NCBI GenBank assembly: GCA_021604665.1
Contig: BQJK01000001.1
Coordinates: 868,001 to 932,000 of the forward strand
DNA length: 64,000 nt
Source of the DNA: Rhodomicrobium sp.
GTDB taxonomy: Bacteria; Pseudomonadota; Alphaproteobacteria; Rhizobiales; HXMU1428-3
Reading direction: 5' to 3'
The notes beneath the pieces are model-generated. The model had not been told where the DNA came from. It saw nothing but the letters and a program-made list of their open reading frames with translations, and did not search any database. Made by a program: the position numbers and the translations under genes. This document shows positions 32,317-42,892 of this stretch, in pieces. Every line of letters begins with the position of its first letter. Positions within the stretch are counted from its first letter, which is position 1.

Positions 32317-33084
32317 CTACTCGCAAGTGCAGATGAAGCGCAATCGCACATAATCAGCATACCAGCGCCGCGCACCGCTTAAAGGATCTGTATGGCTAAG
32401 CTGAGGTAATAACAAACTCTCCAGCTTGTCGAGCACCTCATCTCTTATCGGCCCCTCCTCAAATTGTTCCAAAAACGAAGCTCTAAACACTGAAAGCCAC
32501 CCCTTAATTCCTGTTTTGAGGTAAGTCTGCCGCATTTGCAGCTCCGAGACCTGCACCTTGAACCCAGCAGCATTCAGCAGATGGTCAGCTTCTTCACATG
32601 TAAGATACATCTCTGCGGCGGCTTTGGTTTCTTTTGAGCTTTCACGCGCCACAGCACAAATAGCTGTGCGGATCGCCGCAATATTGCCAAAGCCCCCACA
32701 TTCAACAACCAATCGCCCGCCAGGTTTCAGCGCGCGCTTAAATTTCAGTAACAAGCTGGGCCAATCACCAATCCAGTGCAGTACCGCATTTGAAAATATT
32801 GCATCATATTGACCGTTATCATCAAGAGACAGCAAATCCATCTCCCGCACTGTGAGACCGCGCAGCCTGGCCGCTGCCACCATACTGGGCGCAACTTCCA
32901 CCCCCTCCACAACAGCACCGCTCTCAGAAATCTTCTCAGTCAGCGCCCCATCTCCGCAGCCCGCATCAAGAATATGCTCACCGCGCTGTGGGGCAAGCCA
33001 TCCTAAAATTACATCACCATAATCAGAAACAAACCGACCATGGCGGTCATATTCATCAGCATTCCAGTTTTGATTATTCCCCAT
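32317..33084 (-). CDS. class I SAM-dependent methyltransferase
   Basis: ILDAGCGDGALTEKI motif I, FSNAVLHWI. Confidence 0.88.
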   Translation of the reverse strand: MGNNQNWNADEYDRHGRFVSDYGDVILGWLAPQRGEHILDAGCGDGALTEKISESGAVVEGVEVAPSMVAAARLRGLTVREMDLLSLDDNGQYDAIFSNAVLHWIGDWPSLLLKFKRALKPGGRLVVECGGFGNIAAIRTAICAVARESSKETKAAAEMYLTCEEADHLLNAAGFKVQVSELQMRQTYLKTGIKGWLSVFRASFLEQFEEGPIRDEVLDKLESLLLPQLSHTDPLSGARRWYADYVRLRFICTCE

Positions 33085-33119
33085 AAGGGCTCACCCATAT
33101 TATTGTTTCAAACCACCAA

Positions 33120-33152
33120 AATAAAACAGCCCCGCAAACACTGCGAGGCTGG
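33120..33152 (-). terminator. NDUFA12 terminator
   Basis: agcc-ccgca-aacac-tgcg-aggct imperfect stem with A-run on the left. Confidence 0.5.
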
Positions 33153-33188
33153 AAAATTCTTCATCACTGAATAAACATGCTACCGGGC

Positions 33189-33581
33189 TTATTCTGGCCG
33201 CCATGCATCATAATCAGAGGCAACAGCTTTGCCAGCATCCCGCTCTTCAGCATTTGGCCGGTAGCGCAGGGCGGTACCGGTATAATTTGGTTTATGCGGC
33301 GCTTCAAAACCACGAGGCGCATAAACTTCATCACTTGGCGGGGTATCGGTTTTATAATGCATCCAGCCATACCATCCCGGTGGTATTAGTGTCGCCTCAG
33401 CCAGCCGGTCATAAACCACCCAGCGCCGCGGCTTGCCAAGCGGGCCAACACCCTTGGCTTGCTCATAATAGCTATTGCCCAGATCATCTTCGCCAACGAA
33501 ACGACCATTTTTCCATAACGTAAAGCGATGCCCAATAGTTGTGCCGCCCCACCATGTGAATATTTGTGAGAAAAGTCCCAT
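33189..33581 (-). CDS. NADH:ubiquinone oxidoreductase NDUFA12-family subunit
   Basis: 130 aa; G..FVGEDDLGNSYYEQ...RRWVVYD, PPGWYGWMHYKTDTPPSD. Confidence 0.95.
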   Translation of the reverse strand: MGLFSQIFTWWGGTTIGHRFTLWKNGRFVGEDDLGNSYYEQAKGVGPLGKPRRWVVYDRLAEATLIPPGWYGWMHYKTDTPPSDEVYAPRGFEAPHKPNYTGTALRYRPNAEERDAGKAVASDYDAWRPE

Positions 33582-34077
33582 TAACGCCCCATATATAGAG
33601 TGTTCATAAACAGCTGCGCATTCATCTAGTCGTAACTGAATGGCAAATCAGTTTCAGCCAAAGCTGATTTAATATACATAAAGCTGACTTAAGTAACAGC
33701 CACCCCCAAGACCTATTTATATAATAGGCACCATATTCATAGTATCGCAATTCACCAGCTGCTTGTAAATCACCAGAAGCTGCGACGAATCAGACCTAGA
33801 AAACAAGCTTCAGTTAAACCACATCGCCGCCAAAAGGCAACCGGCATTCATCCCGCCACTGCTGCTGTTGCTAAAAAATACCAGTTATAATTTTGTCGCC
33901 TATCTCGATTAAATTAGCTGTGGTTTATTTTTTCCAATAAACCGCCTGAAAACAGCCTTCAGGGCATATTTTTCTGTTGAAGGAGAGAGCCAGGGGCAAA
34001 TTTCTATTTTTTCCCACATCTTTCCCCACACTTTTCCCCTGTTATCCAACGGATATCCCCATTTTGCTCACAAATTA

Positions 34078-34119
34078 TCAATATATTGATGCCAGGATGC
34101 ATGGAGACACAAGTTCTTG
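34078..34119. promoter_or_regulatory. candidate NrdR box pair upstream of nrdJ
   Basis: tCAATATATTGa (34078-34089) matches core CwATATATwG; CAAGTTCTTG at 34110-34119 is a weaker copy with centres 31 bp apart. Confidence 0.4.
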
Positions 34120-34911
34120 ACGTACGTGACCCGAGTCACTTAAGTTGAGTTTCTGACATCGAAAGATGGTCACTCATGATAAAGCGCTGATTTCGGAACA
34201 ATAAATCACGCGATATCGCCAGCATTTACTCTCTGAGGGGGGATGTTGGTCTAGATCAAAGATCTGAGGCCAAAACACCAGGAGATAAAGGCCAGCATAT
34301 GAAAGACATCGCGGCGTCAGGATCAAATAACAGCTATTTGTCAGATCAGTATCATCTGACAGCAGAGCAATAGGTCCATGCGTAATCAGTTCTGATTAGT
34401 ATTTAACAAGAACGAAAAAATCAGGTGTTTCAAGCGGGGGTGGTGAATAACCATAACGGCTGCTTTTTGGTGAAACTCAAAAAGCGGTTTGCCCTTACGG
34501 GAGAGCTTTACGCCAAATTTGGCAATCAGAAACGGCCGATCAGAACAAGAGATTGAACGGAACAACTAAAACAAACAGGTCGAGACTGTCTGAACAAACT
34601 CATTAAATCAGACACTCAAAAAACAAAACGGCCAAAACAGGGATGTGTCAGTAAAAATCACCATCAAAGGGGCAGCCCCCAAACATGGTGGCAAACGTAA
34701 AAGGGACTTTAATTAAAGGATTTGATTTCAGATTTTGCTTTTCTCATTTTGCGTCTTATTTCGCGCTGACAAATCAAAATCAATGACAAACCAAAATTAC
34801 GGTCGCGACGATAAAATGATCACGAAATGCGCTTTTCCACTTGGTAAAATACCCGGTGTGGCCTTTTAGAAAACAACAGCGCATTTCAATATATTTGAGG
34901 GGAACTACTAA

Positions 34912-37900
34912 ATGCGGATCGAACGGCGTTTTACAGAAGAGAATTGCTCGCCATATAAGAAAATAGAATTTCGCACAACATCGAGCGAAATTCGAAATCC
35001 TGATGGCTCAACAGTCTTTGAACTGAAAGACTTTCAGGTTCCAGCTCATTGGTCAGCTGTTGCCAGCGACATCATCGCACAAAAATATTTTCGTAAAGCC
35101 GGCGTTCCCGCAAAATTAAAACGTGTCGAGGAAAATGATGTCCCCTCATGGTTATGGCGCAGTGTGCCTGATGAGAAAGCACTGAAAGCTTTACCAAAAT
35201 CAGAGCGCTACACAGGCGAAACAGGCGCGGCTCAAGTCTTTGACCGTCTTGCAGGCACCTGGACATATTGGGGCTGGAAAGGTGGCTACTTCACAAATGA
35301 AGAAGATGCTCGCGCCTATTTCGATGAAATGCGTTACATGCTGGCCATGCAAATGGCGGCCCCAAACAGCCCGCAATGGTTCAACACCGGCCTTCACTGG
35401 GCATACGGCATCGACGGCCCCGGCCAGGGCCATTTTTATGTCGATTATAAAACCGGCAAACTGACCTCCTCACAATCGGCCTATGAGCACCCGCAACCCC
35501 ATGCCTGTTTCATCCAGTCGGTTAATGATGACCTCGTCAATGAAAATGGCATCATGGATCTCTGGATCAGAGAAGCCCGCCTCTTTAAATATGGCTCCGG
35601 CACTGGCTCCAACTTCTCTGACCTGCGCGGGGAAAATGAATCCCTCTCAGGTGGTGGTAAATCTTCTGGCCTTATGAGCTTCTTGCGCATTGGCGACCGC
35701 GCCGCTGGCGCCATTAAATCTGGCGGCACAACCCGCCGGGCGGCCAAAATGGTTGTCATCGATATTGACCATCCAGATATTGAAAAATTCATCAACTGGA
35801 AAGTGAAAGAAGAGCAGAAAGTTGCAGCCCTCGTCACCGGCTCAAAAATCTGCTCAAAACATCTCAAATCCATCTTTAAAGCCTGCATTAATTGCTCAAG
35901 CGATGATGACAGCTGCTTCGATCCTAAAAAGAACCCAGCTTTAAAACGCGAGATCAAAGCAGCCCGGCAATTATCCGTGCCGGACAACTACATCCAGCGG
36001 GTTATCCAATTTGCCAAACAAGGCTTTAAAGAGCTTGAGTTTGACACCTATGACACGGATTGGGATTCAGAAGCGTATTCAACAGTCTCTGGCCAAAACT
36101 CAAACAACTCCGTCCGCGTCACTGACCAATTCCTGAAAGCTGTTGAAGCTGGCCGCGATTGGGACCTCATCAGCCGCACCACGAAAAAGCCGATCAAATC
36201 ACTCGATGCGGCAAATCTCTGGGATCAGGTCGGCCATGCCGCCTGGAGTTGTGCTGACCCGGGCATCCAGTTCCACACCACCATCAATGATTGGCACACC
36301 TGCCCTAAATCAGGGCCAATCCGCGCCTCGAACCCCTGTTCAGAATATATGTTCCTGGACGACACCGCCTGTAACCTGGCTTCACTGAACCTTATGCAGT
36401 TCTTTAAGGGCAAAGAGGGCGAACAACTATTCCAAATCGATGATTTTGAGCATGCTGTCCGCCTCTGGACCATCACCCTTGAAATCTCGGTCACCATGGC
36501 GCAGTTCCCCTCGAAGGAAATTGCCAAACTATCTTATCGCTACCGCACCCTCGGTCTCGGCTTCGCCAATATCGGCGGTCTGCTCATGGCCTCAGGTTAC
36601 GGCTACGATTCAGAAGAAGGCCGTGCCTTATGCGGGGCCATCTCCGCTCTGATGACCGGCATGTCTTACGCAACCTCAGCAGAAATGGCCAAAGAACTCG
36701 GCACATTTGAAGGCTATGACAATAACGCAAAACACATGTTGCGTGTTATGCGTAACCATCGCCGCGCCGCTTACGGCCATGCCGATGGTTATGAAAAACT
36801 CTCAGTTGCCCCGGTGCCACTCGACCATCATGCCTGCCCGGATAGAAAACTGGTTGATCATGCCTGTAGAGCCTGGGACAAAGCACTTGAAGGTGGCCAG
36901 GAACATGGCTATCGCAATGCGCAATCAACCGTCATAGCCCCAACGGGCACAATTGGCCTTGTTATGGATTGCGACACAACCGGCATTGAGCCAGACTTTG
37001 CGCTCGTTAAGTTCAAAAAGCTGGCCGGTGGTGGCTATTTCAAAATCATCAACCGCATGGTCCCCGTGGCCCTGAAAGGCCTTGGCTATAGCGAAGATGA
37101 ACTGAGAGCCATCGAAAATTATGCCGTTGGTTATGGCACCTTGAAAGATGCACCCCATATCAACCATGAAAGCCTGAAAACAAAAGGCTTCACAGATGAG
37201 ATCCTTGAGACAATCGAGCAGGGTCTGGCAACCACTTTCGATATCAAATTCGCTTTTAATAAATGGACCCTTGGTGAAGACTTCTGCATCAACGCACTGA
37301 AGATTAGTGAAGAGCAGCTCATCGACCCAGAGTTCAGCTTACTCGCCCATCTTGGCTTCACCGCCAGAGAGATTGATGCGGCGAATGAATATTGCTGTGG
37401 CACCATGACACTTGAGGGGGCCCCCCATCTGAAAGATGAGCATCTCTCTATCTTCGATTGCGCCAACCCTTGCGGTCGCAAAGGTAAGCGCTTCCTTTCC
37501 GTCAACAGCCACATCCGCATGATGGCCGCCAGCCAGCCCTTTATCTCTGGTGCCATTTCAAAAACCATCAACATGGCCAATAATGCCACTGTGGAAGATT
37601 GCAAAAACGCCTATATGCTGTCATGGCGGCTGGCGTTGAAAGCCAATGCTCTCTATCGCGATGGCTCAAAACTCTCACAACCATTGAACGCTCAAATATT
37701 GGGTATCGATGAAGAAGAGAGCGAAGCAGACATTGAAGCCATCACAGCCTTGCCGCAAGGTGAGAAAGCAGCAGTTGCAGCTGAGCGCATCATCGAAAAA
37801 GTAATCGAGCGAGCTCGTGAAACGGCCGACCGTGAGAAACTGCCTCATCGCCGCAAAGGCTATACACAAAAAGCCGTCGTTGGCGGCCATAAGGTATATC

Positions 37901-38610
37901 TAAGAACCGGCGAATATGAAGATGGGCGCCTTGGTGAGATCTTCATCGACATGCACAAGGAAGGCGCGGCGTTCCGCTCTCTCATGAACAACTTCGCCAT
38001 CGCAATCTCTCTTGGCCTGCAATATGGCGTGCCGCTGGAAGAATATGTGGAGGCCTTCACCTTCACCCGCTTCGAACCAGCTGGCTTCGTGCAAGGTAAT
38101 GACAGCATCAAAAACGCCACCTCAATTCTCGATTATATCTTCCGGGAACTCGGTGTCAGCTATCTTGCCCGTCATGACCTTGCCCATGTTGACCCAAGTG
38201 AAATTGGCGCTGTTGCCACTTCAATGGGCCGCGGAGAAGATGATGATGGCAAAGACCCAAATGGGCTCCAGGCAGATCGCTTCCTAAGCCGGGGTCTCTT
38301 GCGCGGCAAATTTAACAAAGCCCGCATTGTTGAGAGCAAAGTTAGCAAAGAAGCAAGCCCGGTAGCAGAACTACAGAAAAAGGTCGTCAATTCAAACATG
38401 ACCAGCGGCGAAACTCACCAGGTTTCAGTGCAGCAAGCCTCTTCCTCTGTCACATCAGGCGCCCTTGGTAGCAAGGCAGAGCTGATGGCAGAAGCCAGAG
38501 TAAAAGGTTATGAAGGTGAATCTTGTGGCGATTGCGGTAATTTCACACTTGTGCGCAATGGCACATGCTTGAAATGCGACACATGCGGTTCAACCAGCGG
38601 TTGCTCATAA
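34912..38610 (+). CDS. nrdJ: vitamin B12-dependent (class II) ribonucleotide reductase
   Basis: 1232 aa; [43 protein letters not shown]-terminal [28 protein letters not shown]. Confidence 0.97.
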   Translation: MRIERRFTEENCSPYKKIEFRTTSSEIRNPDGSTVFELKDFQVPAHWSAVASDIIAQKYFRKAGVPAKLKRVEENDVPSWLWRSVPDEKALKALPKSERYTGETGAAQVFDRLAGTWTYWGWKGGYFTNEEDARAYFDEMRYMLAMQMAAPNSPQWFNTGLHWAYGIDGPGQGHFYVDYKTGKLTSSQSAYEHPQPHACFIQSVNDDLVNENGIMDLWIREARLFKYGSGTGSNFSDLRGENESLSGGGKSSGLMSFLRIGDRAAGAIKSGGTTRRAAKMVVIDIDHPDIEKFINWKVKEEQKVAALVTGSKICSKHLKSIFKACINCSSDDDSCFDPKKNPALKREIKAARQLSVPDNYIQRVIQFAKQGFKELEFDTYDTDWDSEAYSTVSGQNSNNSVRVTDQFLKAVEAGRDWDLISRTTKKPIKSLDAANLWDQVGHAAWSCADPGIQFHTTINDWHTCPKSGPIRASNPCSEYMFLDDTACNLASLNLMQFFKGKEGEQLFQIDDFEHAVRLWTITLEISVTMAQFPSKEIAKLSYRYRTLGLGFANIGGLLMASGYGYDSEEGRALCGAISALMTGMSYATSAEMAKELGTFEGYDNNAKHMLRVMRNHRRAAYGHADGYEKLSVAPVPLDHHACPDRKLVDHACRAWDKALEGGQEHGYRNAQSTVIAPTGTIGLVMDCDTTGIEPDFALVKFKKLAGGGYFKIINRMVPVALKGLGYSEDELRAIENYAVGYGTLKDAPHINHESLKTKGFTDEILETIEQGLATTFDIKFAFNKWTLGEDFCINALKISEEQLIDPEFSLLAHLGFTAREIDAANEYCCGTMTLEGAPHLKDEHLSIFDCANPCGRKGKRFLSVNSHIRMMAASQPFISGAISKTINMANNATVEDCKNAYMLSWRLALKANALYRDGSKLSQPLNAQILGIDEEESEADIEAITALPQGEKAAVAAERIIEKVIERARETADREKLPHRRKGYTQKAVVGGHKVYLRTGEYEDGRLGEIFIDMHKEGAAFRSLMNNFAIAISLGLQYGVPLEEYVEAFTFTRFEPAGFVQGNDSIKNATSILDYIFRELGVSYLARHDLAHVDPSEIGAVATSMGRGEDDDGKDPNGLQADRFLSRGLLRGKFNKARIVESKVSKEASPVAELQKKVVNSNMTSGETHQVSVQQASSSVTSGALGSKAELMAEARVKGYEGESCGDCGNFTLVRNGTCLKCDTCGSTSGCS

Positions 38611-38640
38611 GCCACTGGATTGAATTAACAAATAAAGATA

Positions 38641-38673
38641 CCACCCCCGTCAGCCCAAATCTGCCGGGGGTGG
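38641..38673 (+). terminator. nrdJ terminator-like hairpin
   Basis: CCACCCCCG...CGGGGGTGG 9-bp perfect stem 30 nt after the nrdJ stop. Confidence 0.65.
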
Positions 38674-38793
38674 TTATCCAGTCTTTATCCACATTTTTTT
38701 CAGTTTTTTCAGCCTGTGTGGAACATCAATGGAGAATCTGTGTATGCTTGCAGGGTTGCGTGCAAAATGAACGCTGTTAACGACCAGTGATTA

Positions 38794-39573
38794 TTGCAAC
38801 AATCAGGCAGCACATACGGTACAAATAACTGTATGCGCCCGCTCTTTTTAAAAAACTACGATATTAAGAACCTGAAGCAGCCTGGCAAACAGCCACGCCG
38901 CTCCAGCCAAAAGAACGGCAGGCCCATGGCAATTGATGAGCAATTGCAATCTCTGGTCTATTTCCTCACAGACCATCTCTTCGCTGCGATGGAAGCTGGC
39001 GAGAAGATCAGTGCCGCCTCCTATACACAGAATAACCTAGATCGCGATCTCTCAAGCGCAGAGATAATGCAAGAGCTTGAAGACCAACGCCTGTTTATAA
39101 ATGATCTCTCTACATGGGAAGAAGACCTGGTTACAAAAATCAACCAGGCCCGCCAGTGGAGCCGCTACCTCAAAGATCATGATAGCAGCTTCAAACCGCT
39201 AATTGACCTTTTCAATAGCGCAACCCACCCCCTAACAGATGTTGCCGCTCAGATCAGAGACCATCATGACCGCCATTTTGAAGGGGGTGACCACCCAGAC
39301 TGGTTCATTACCTCAAGAGCCATCACCCAAAAACAATCAGCTGATGGCCGCTTACTGGCGCTGACCACCAGAGATAATTATCTCATCGGCGGGCATCTAC
39401 GCCTGGGTCAACTTCTCGACCTGGCTGAAACATTTCTGGAAACCCTGGAGAGCCGCTTTCCAAATCTCTGGCTACCAGCTGAAGAAGCAATTTCAGAGGC
39501 CAGCATGTCAGATGATGCATTGGCAGAAAACTTAAGTGCTGAAAGTGACTTTCACCGTGAACCACCCCGCTAA
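38794..39573 (+). CDS. hypothetical protein (259 aa)
   Basis: Long ORF in an otherwise empty interval, no recognised domain; true start may be 38833. Confidence 0.6.
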   Translation: MQQSGSTYGTNNCMRPLFLKNYDIKNLKQPGKQPRRSSQKNGRPMAIDEQLQSLVYFLTDHLFAAMEAGEKISAASYTQNNLDRDLSSAEIMQELEDQRLFINDLSTWEEDLVTKINQARQWSRYLKDHDSSFKPLIDLFNSATHPLTDVAAQIRDHHDRHFEGGDHPDWFITSRAITQKQSADGRLLALTTRDNYLIGGHLRLGQLLDLAETFLETLESRFPNLWLPAEEAISEASMSDDALAENLSAESDFHREPPR

Positions 39574-39581
39574 AAGCTGGT

Positions 39582-40388
39582 TCAACTCCCACTCTCCTCA
39601 TCTCTAAATGTTTTCCCCTCTTCCAGAAGCCCGTCTTTCAAACCCACAACAGCCGCATCAAGATCCGCAGCATCAGTGCTGCGCAAAACCACAATGGTCC
39701 CAACACGCCCTTCCTTAAAATAAGGGTAGCTACCAAGGGAGACCGTTTCATAACGGTCCTCAAGCAGCTTTAACCGCGCCGCAACACTACTTTCAGGATG
39801 TTCAACAACAACACTGGCAGACAACATTTTAGCGCCGGTGCGTAGATATTGCGTAGCGTCATCCAGCATCACTTCCATAATCTTCGGCACACCAGCCATC
39901 ACAATCACATTCTCAATCATAAAACCCGGCGCACCTGAAACTGAATTTTTCACAAGCTGCCCCCCAACCGGCACCCGCGCCATCAATCGCCTTGATGGCG
40001 TCAATGCTTTTTCAGGGTAGCGTTGCTTCATCAGCTCCAACGCCTCTGTATTTTCCACCAGCTCAGCCTCAACCGCCTTAGCAACACTAACAGCTGTAAT
40101 GTCATCATGAGTTGGGCCAATACCACCTGTTGTAAAGAGATAATCATATTGTGAGCGCAGCACATTGACCGCCTCAACAATACGGTCCTCCTGATCAGAG
40201 ACAACCCGTACTTCCACAAGCCGAATGCCAATAGCTGTGCAATGCTTAGCCAGATAATTAATATTTTTATCTGCCGTTCGCCCGGAGAGAATCTCATCAC
40301 CAATCACCAGCAGCGCCGCAGTGACCACAGCCATGCTATCCCCAGCTGACAGTTCGTCGCCGGTTGAATTATCATTTCCTTCAGTCAT
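39582..40388 (-). CDS. CinA-like / MoCF-biosynthesis (molybdopterin-binding) domain protein
   Basis: ALLVIGDEILSGRTADKN, FTTGGIGPTHDDIT; start 40388 preferred (GAAAGG upstream) to 40451. Confidence 0.88.
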   Translation of the reverse strand: MTEGNDNSTGDELSAGDSMAVVTAALLVIGDEILSGRTADKNINYLAKHCTAIGIRLVEVRVVSDQEDRIVEAVNVLRSQYDYLFTTGGIGPTHDDITAVSVAKAVEAELVENTEALELMKQRYPEKALTPSRRLMARVPVGGQLVKNSVSGAPGFMIENVIVMAGVPKIMEVMLDDATQYLRTGAKMLSASVVVEHPESSVAARLKLLEDRYETVSLGSYPYFKEGRVGTIVVLRSTDAADLDAAVVGLKDGLLEEGKTFRDEESGS

Positions 40389-40453
40389 TATGACCTTTCT
40401 TAAGCTCAAGACATCAATAGAATTTAACCACATAAGGACCGGTGAAAACACCC

Positions 40454-41185
40454 ATGAAATTTAAAGATGAGCTGATACAAGCCACCTTGATAAAACGCTA
40501 CAAACGCTTCCTGGCCGATGTTGAGCTCTCAGATGGCACAATCACCACCGCCCATTGCGCGAACCCCGGCGCTATGCTTGGGCTTAAGGAGCCGGGCAGC
40601 AAAGTCTGGCTCTCTCCGGCGAATAACCCAAAGCGCAAATTACAATTTTCATGGGAACTGATAGAACTGCCCGCAGGCAAAACCACATGTTGCATTGGCA
40701 TCAATACCAGCCACCCCAATAAACTGGTGGAAGAAGCAATTTTGAACGGCACAATCACCGAGCTAGACGGCTACAAAACACTGAAACGGGAAGTAAAATA
40801 TGGCACCAATAGCCGCATCGACCTGCTGCTCTCAAATGAAAATAAAGACGGCAGCGCCAAAGATATCTGCTATGTCGAGGTAAAAAATGTCCACTTGCTA
40901 AGACAAAACACCCTCGCAGAATTTCCAGATAGTGTCACAGCCCGCGGCACCAAGCATCTCGGTGAGCTGGCAGAAACCGTAAAACAAGGCCACCGTGCAG
41001 TGATGGTTTATGCCATTCAAAGGCCCGATGTAGCCGCCTTCTCCCTGGCAGAAGATATAGATCCCGTCTATGCAGCCGCCTTCCGCACCGCCAAAGCCGC
41101 CGGCGTTGAAGCCATCGCCTATAGCTGTAAACTCACCCCGAAAGAGATCACTATAGATAAAAGCATTCCGATTATTTTTGAATAA
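40454..41185 (+). CDS. sfsA: DNA/RNA nuclease SfsA
   Basis: RYKRFLADVELSDGTITTAHCANPGAMLGL; FPDSVTARGTKHL; ATG 40454 preferred to GTG 40442. Confidence 0.94.
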   Translation: MKFKDELIQATLIKRYKRFLADVELSDGTITTAHCANPGAMLGLKEPGSKVWLSPANNPKRKLQFSWELIELPAGKTTCCIGINTSHPNKLVEEAILNGTITELDGYKTLKREVKYGTNSRIDLLLSNENKDGSAKDICYVEVKNVHLLRQNTLAEFPDSVTARGTKHLGELAETVKQGHRAVMVYAIQRPDVAAFSLAEDIDPVYAAAFRTAKAAGVEAIAYSCKLTPKEITIDKSIPIIFE

Positions 41186-41357
41186 GGCCGCCTGTAAAAA
41201 GGAGCACGACTGGATATAATATAACGGCCAGCATCTAACCAAAAGAGACCTTTAAGAAAGCTTGCCAAAAACACGCTGCACACATAATCTTGCAGTAAAT
41301 TTACTCAGACAGATTAGGCAAAGCCTACAAGCGACGCATAAAGAAGATTTAGTTATT

Positions 41358-42158
41358 ATGAATAGACATAGCCCGGTCATCCCCATCCATAAAGAAGCAG
41401 ATTATGAAGGCATGCGCAAAGCCGGGCGCTTGGCCGCTGAAGCTCTTGATATGCTGGTAGAAGAAGCAGCCCCCGGCGTTACAACCGAAAAGCTGGATGA
41501 CCTCGCCCTGCAATTTGCAATGGATAATGGCGCGGTACCAGCCCCCTTAAATTATCGCGGCTTTCCAAAATCCATCTGCACCTCAATCAATCATGTGGTC
41601 TGTCACGGCATTCCCGGGCCAAAGCCACTGAAAACCGGCAGCATTTTGAATATAGATGTCACCCTCATCGTCGATGGCTGGCATGGAGACACAAGCCGCA
41701 CCATCGCCATTGGTGACATTCCGACCAAAGCCGCCCGCTTGATGGACATAACCTATCTCGCCCTGATGAAGGGAATTGAGGTTGTGCGCCCCGGTGCCAC
41801 AACAGGAGATATCGGCCACGCCATTCAGTCATTTGCAGAAAGTGAGCGCTGCTCTGTTGTGAAAGATTTTTGCGGTCATGGGCTTGGTCGCCAATTCCAC
41901 TCGCCGCCAAATATCCTGCACTATGGGGAGAAAGGCACAGGCATCCCCCTTCAGGAAGGTATGTTCTTCACCATTGAACCTATGCTAAATCTAGGCCGCC
42001 CAGAGGTAAAAGTGCTGGCAGATGGCTGGACCGCCGTCACCAGAGATAAATCGCTCTCAGCTCAATTTGAACATAGCATCGCCGTCACCAAAGACGGGTA
42101 TGAGATCTTCACGAACTCCCCCAGCGGCTGGGAACATCAACTCCGCAAAATAAGCTAA
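41358..42158 (+). CDS. map: type I methionine aminopeptidase
   Basis: [38 protein letters not shown]; start at 41358. Confidence 0.96.
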   Translation: MNRHSPVIPIHKEADYEGMRKAGRLAAEALDMLVEEAAPGVTTEKLDDLALQFAMDNGAVPAPLNYRGFPKSICTSINHVVCHGIPGPKPLKTGSILNIDVTLIVDGWHGDTSRTIAIGDIPTKAARLMDITYLALMKGIEVVRPGATTGDIGHAIQSFAESERCSVVKDFCGHGLGRQFHSPPNILHYGEKGTGIPLQEGMFFTIEPMLNLGRPEVKVLADGWTAVTRDKSLSAQFEHSIAVTKDGYEIFTNSPSGWEHQLRKIS

Positions 42159-42172
42159 CAACAGGCGGCAGA

Positions 42173-42877
42173 ATGGGTGAATTTAAAGACAGCCAAAAGC
42201 AAATCACCCCACATTATCAGGGGCACCGGGCGCGGCTAAGGCAAAAGTTTCGCAAGAATGGCGCAGACACCTTCCCCGATTATGAGCTTTTGGAAATGCT
42301 ACTCTTTCGCGCCATTCCCCGCCGCGACACGAAACCCATCGCCAAAGAGCTGATTGCAAAATTCGGCAGTTTCGCAGACGTCATCAACGCCCCAGAAGCC
42401 CGGCTAAAAGACATAGACGGCATCGGCGAGGCTGTCATTACCGAGTTAAAAATAGTCAAAGCCTCAGCACTGCGCTTAATGCAGGGAGAGCTGGCCAAAA
42501 AACCAATCATCTCCTCATGGCAAGCCATGTTGAAATATTGCGTTGCCGCTATGGCGCATGAGCAGCGCGAACAATTCCGCATCATTTTTCTCGATAAACG
42601 CAATCAGGTGATAGCAGATGAAGTGCAGGCAGAAGGCACAGTTGATCACACGCCAGTTTATGTGAGAGAAGTTGTCAAACGGTCACTTGAAGTGGGAGCA
42701 ACAGCCATCATCCTGGTTCATAACCACCCTTCAGGCGACCCAACCCCATCACGGGCAGATATTAGCATGACCAAAGAGATTATGGGCGCACTGGAGAAAA
42801 TCAACATCCTTGTTCATGACCATATCATCGTTGGACGCGATGGCCATGCCAGCCTGAAACAACTAAAGCTGATTTAA
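42173..42877 (+). CDS. radC: RadC-family JAB/MPN protein
   Basis: [18 protein letters not shown] metal motif. Confidence 0.95.
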   Translation: MGEFKDSQKQITPHYQGHRARLRQKFRKNGADTFPDYELLEMLLFRAIPRRDTKPIAKELIAKFGSFADVINAPEARLKDIDGIGEAVITELKIVKASALRLMQGELAKKPIISSWQAMLKYCVAAMAHEQREQFRIIFLDKRNQVIADEVQAEGTVDHTPVYVREVVKRSLEVGATAIILVHNHPSGDPTPSRADISMTKEIMGALEKINILVHDHIIVGRDGHASLKQLKLI

Positions 42878-42892
42878 AAAATACGGGAGGTG

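Noticed and set aside
33990-34100. Possible replication origin (DnaA-like, AT-rich DNA near nrdJ)
   Set aside because: Only degenerate DnaA boxes, no origin-linked genes (dnaA, parAB, hemE) nearby; GC-skew analysis would settle it.
34261-34320. Possible cobalamin riboswitch (ccaggagataaaggcc resembles a B12-box fragment)
   Set aside because: Match too weak and the rest of the conserved core was not found; a covariance-model search (cmscan, RF00174) would be decisive.
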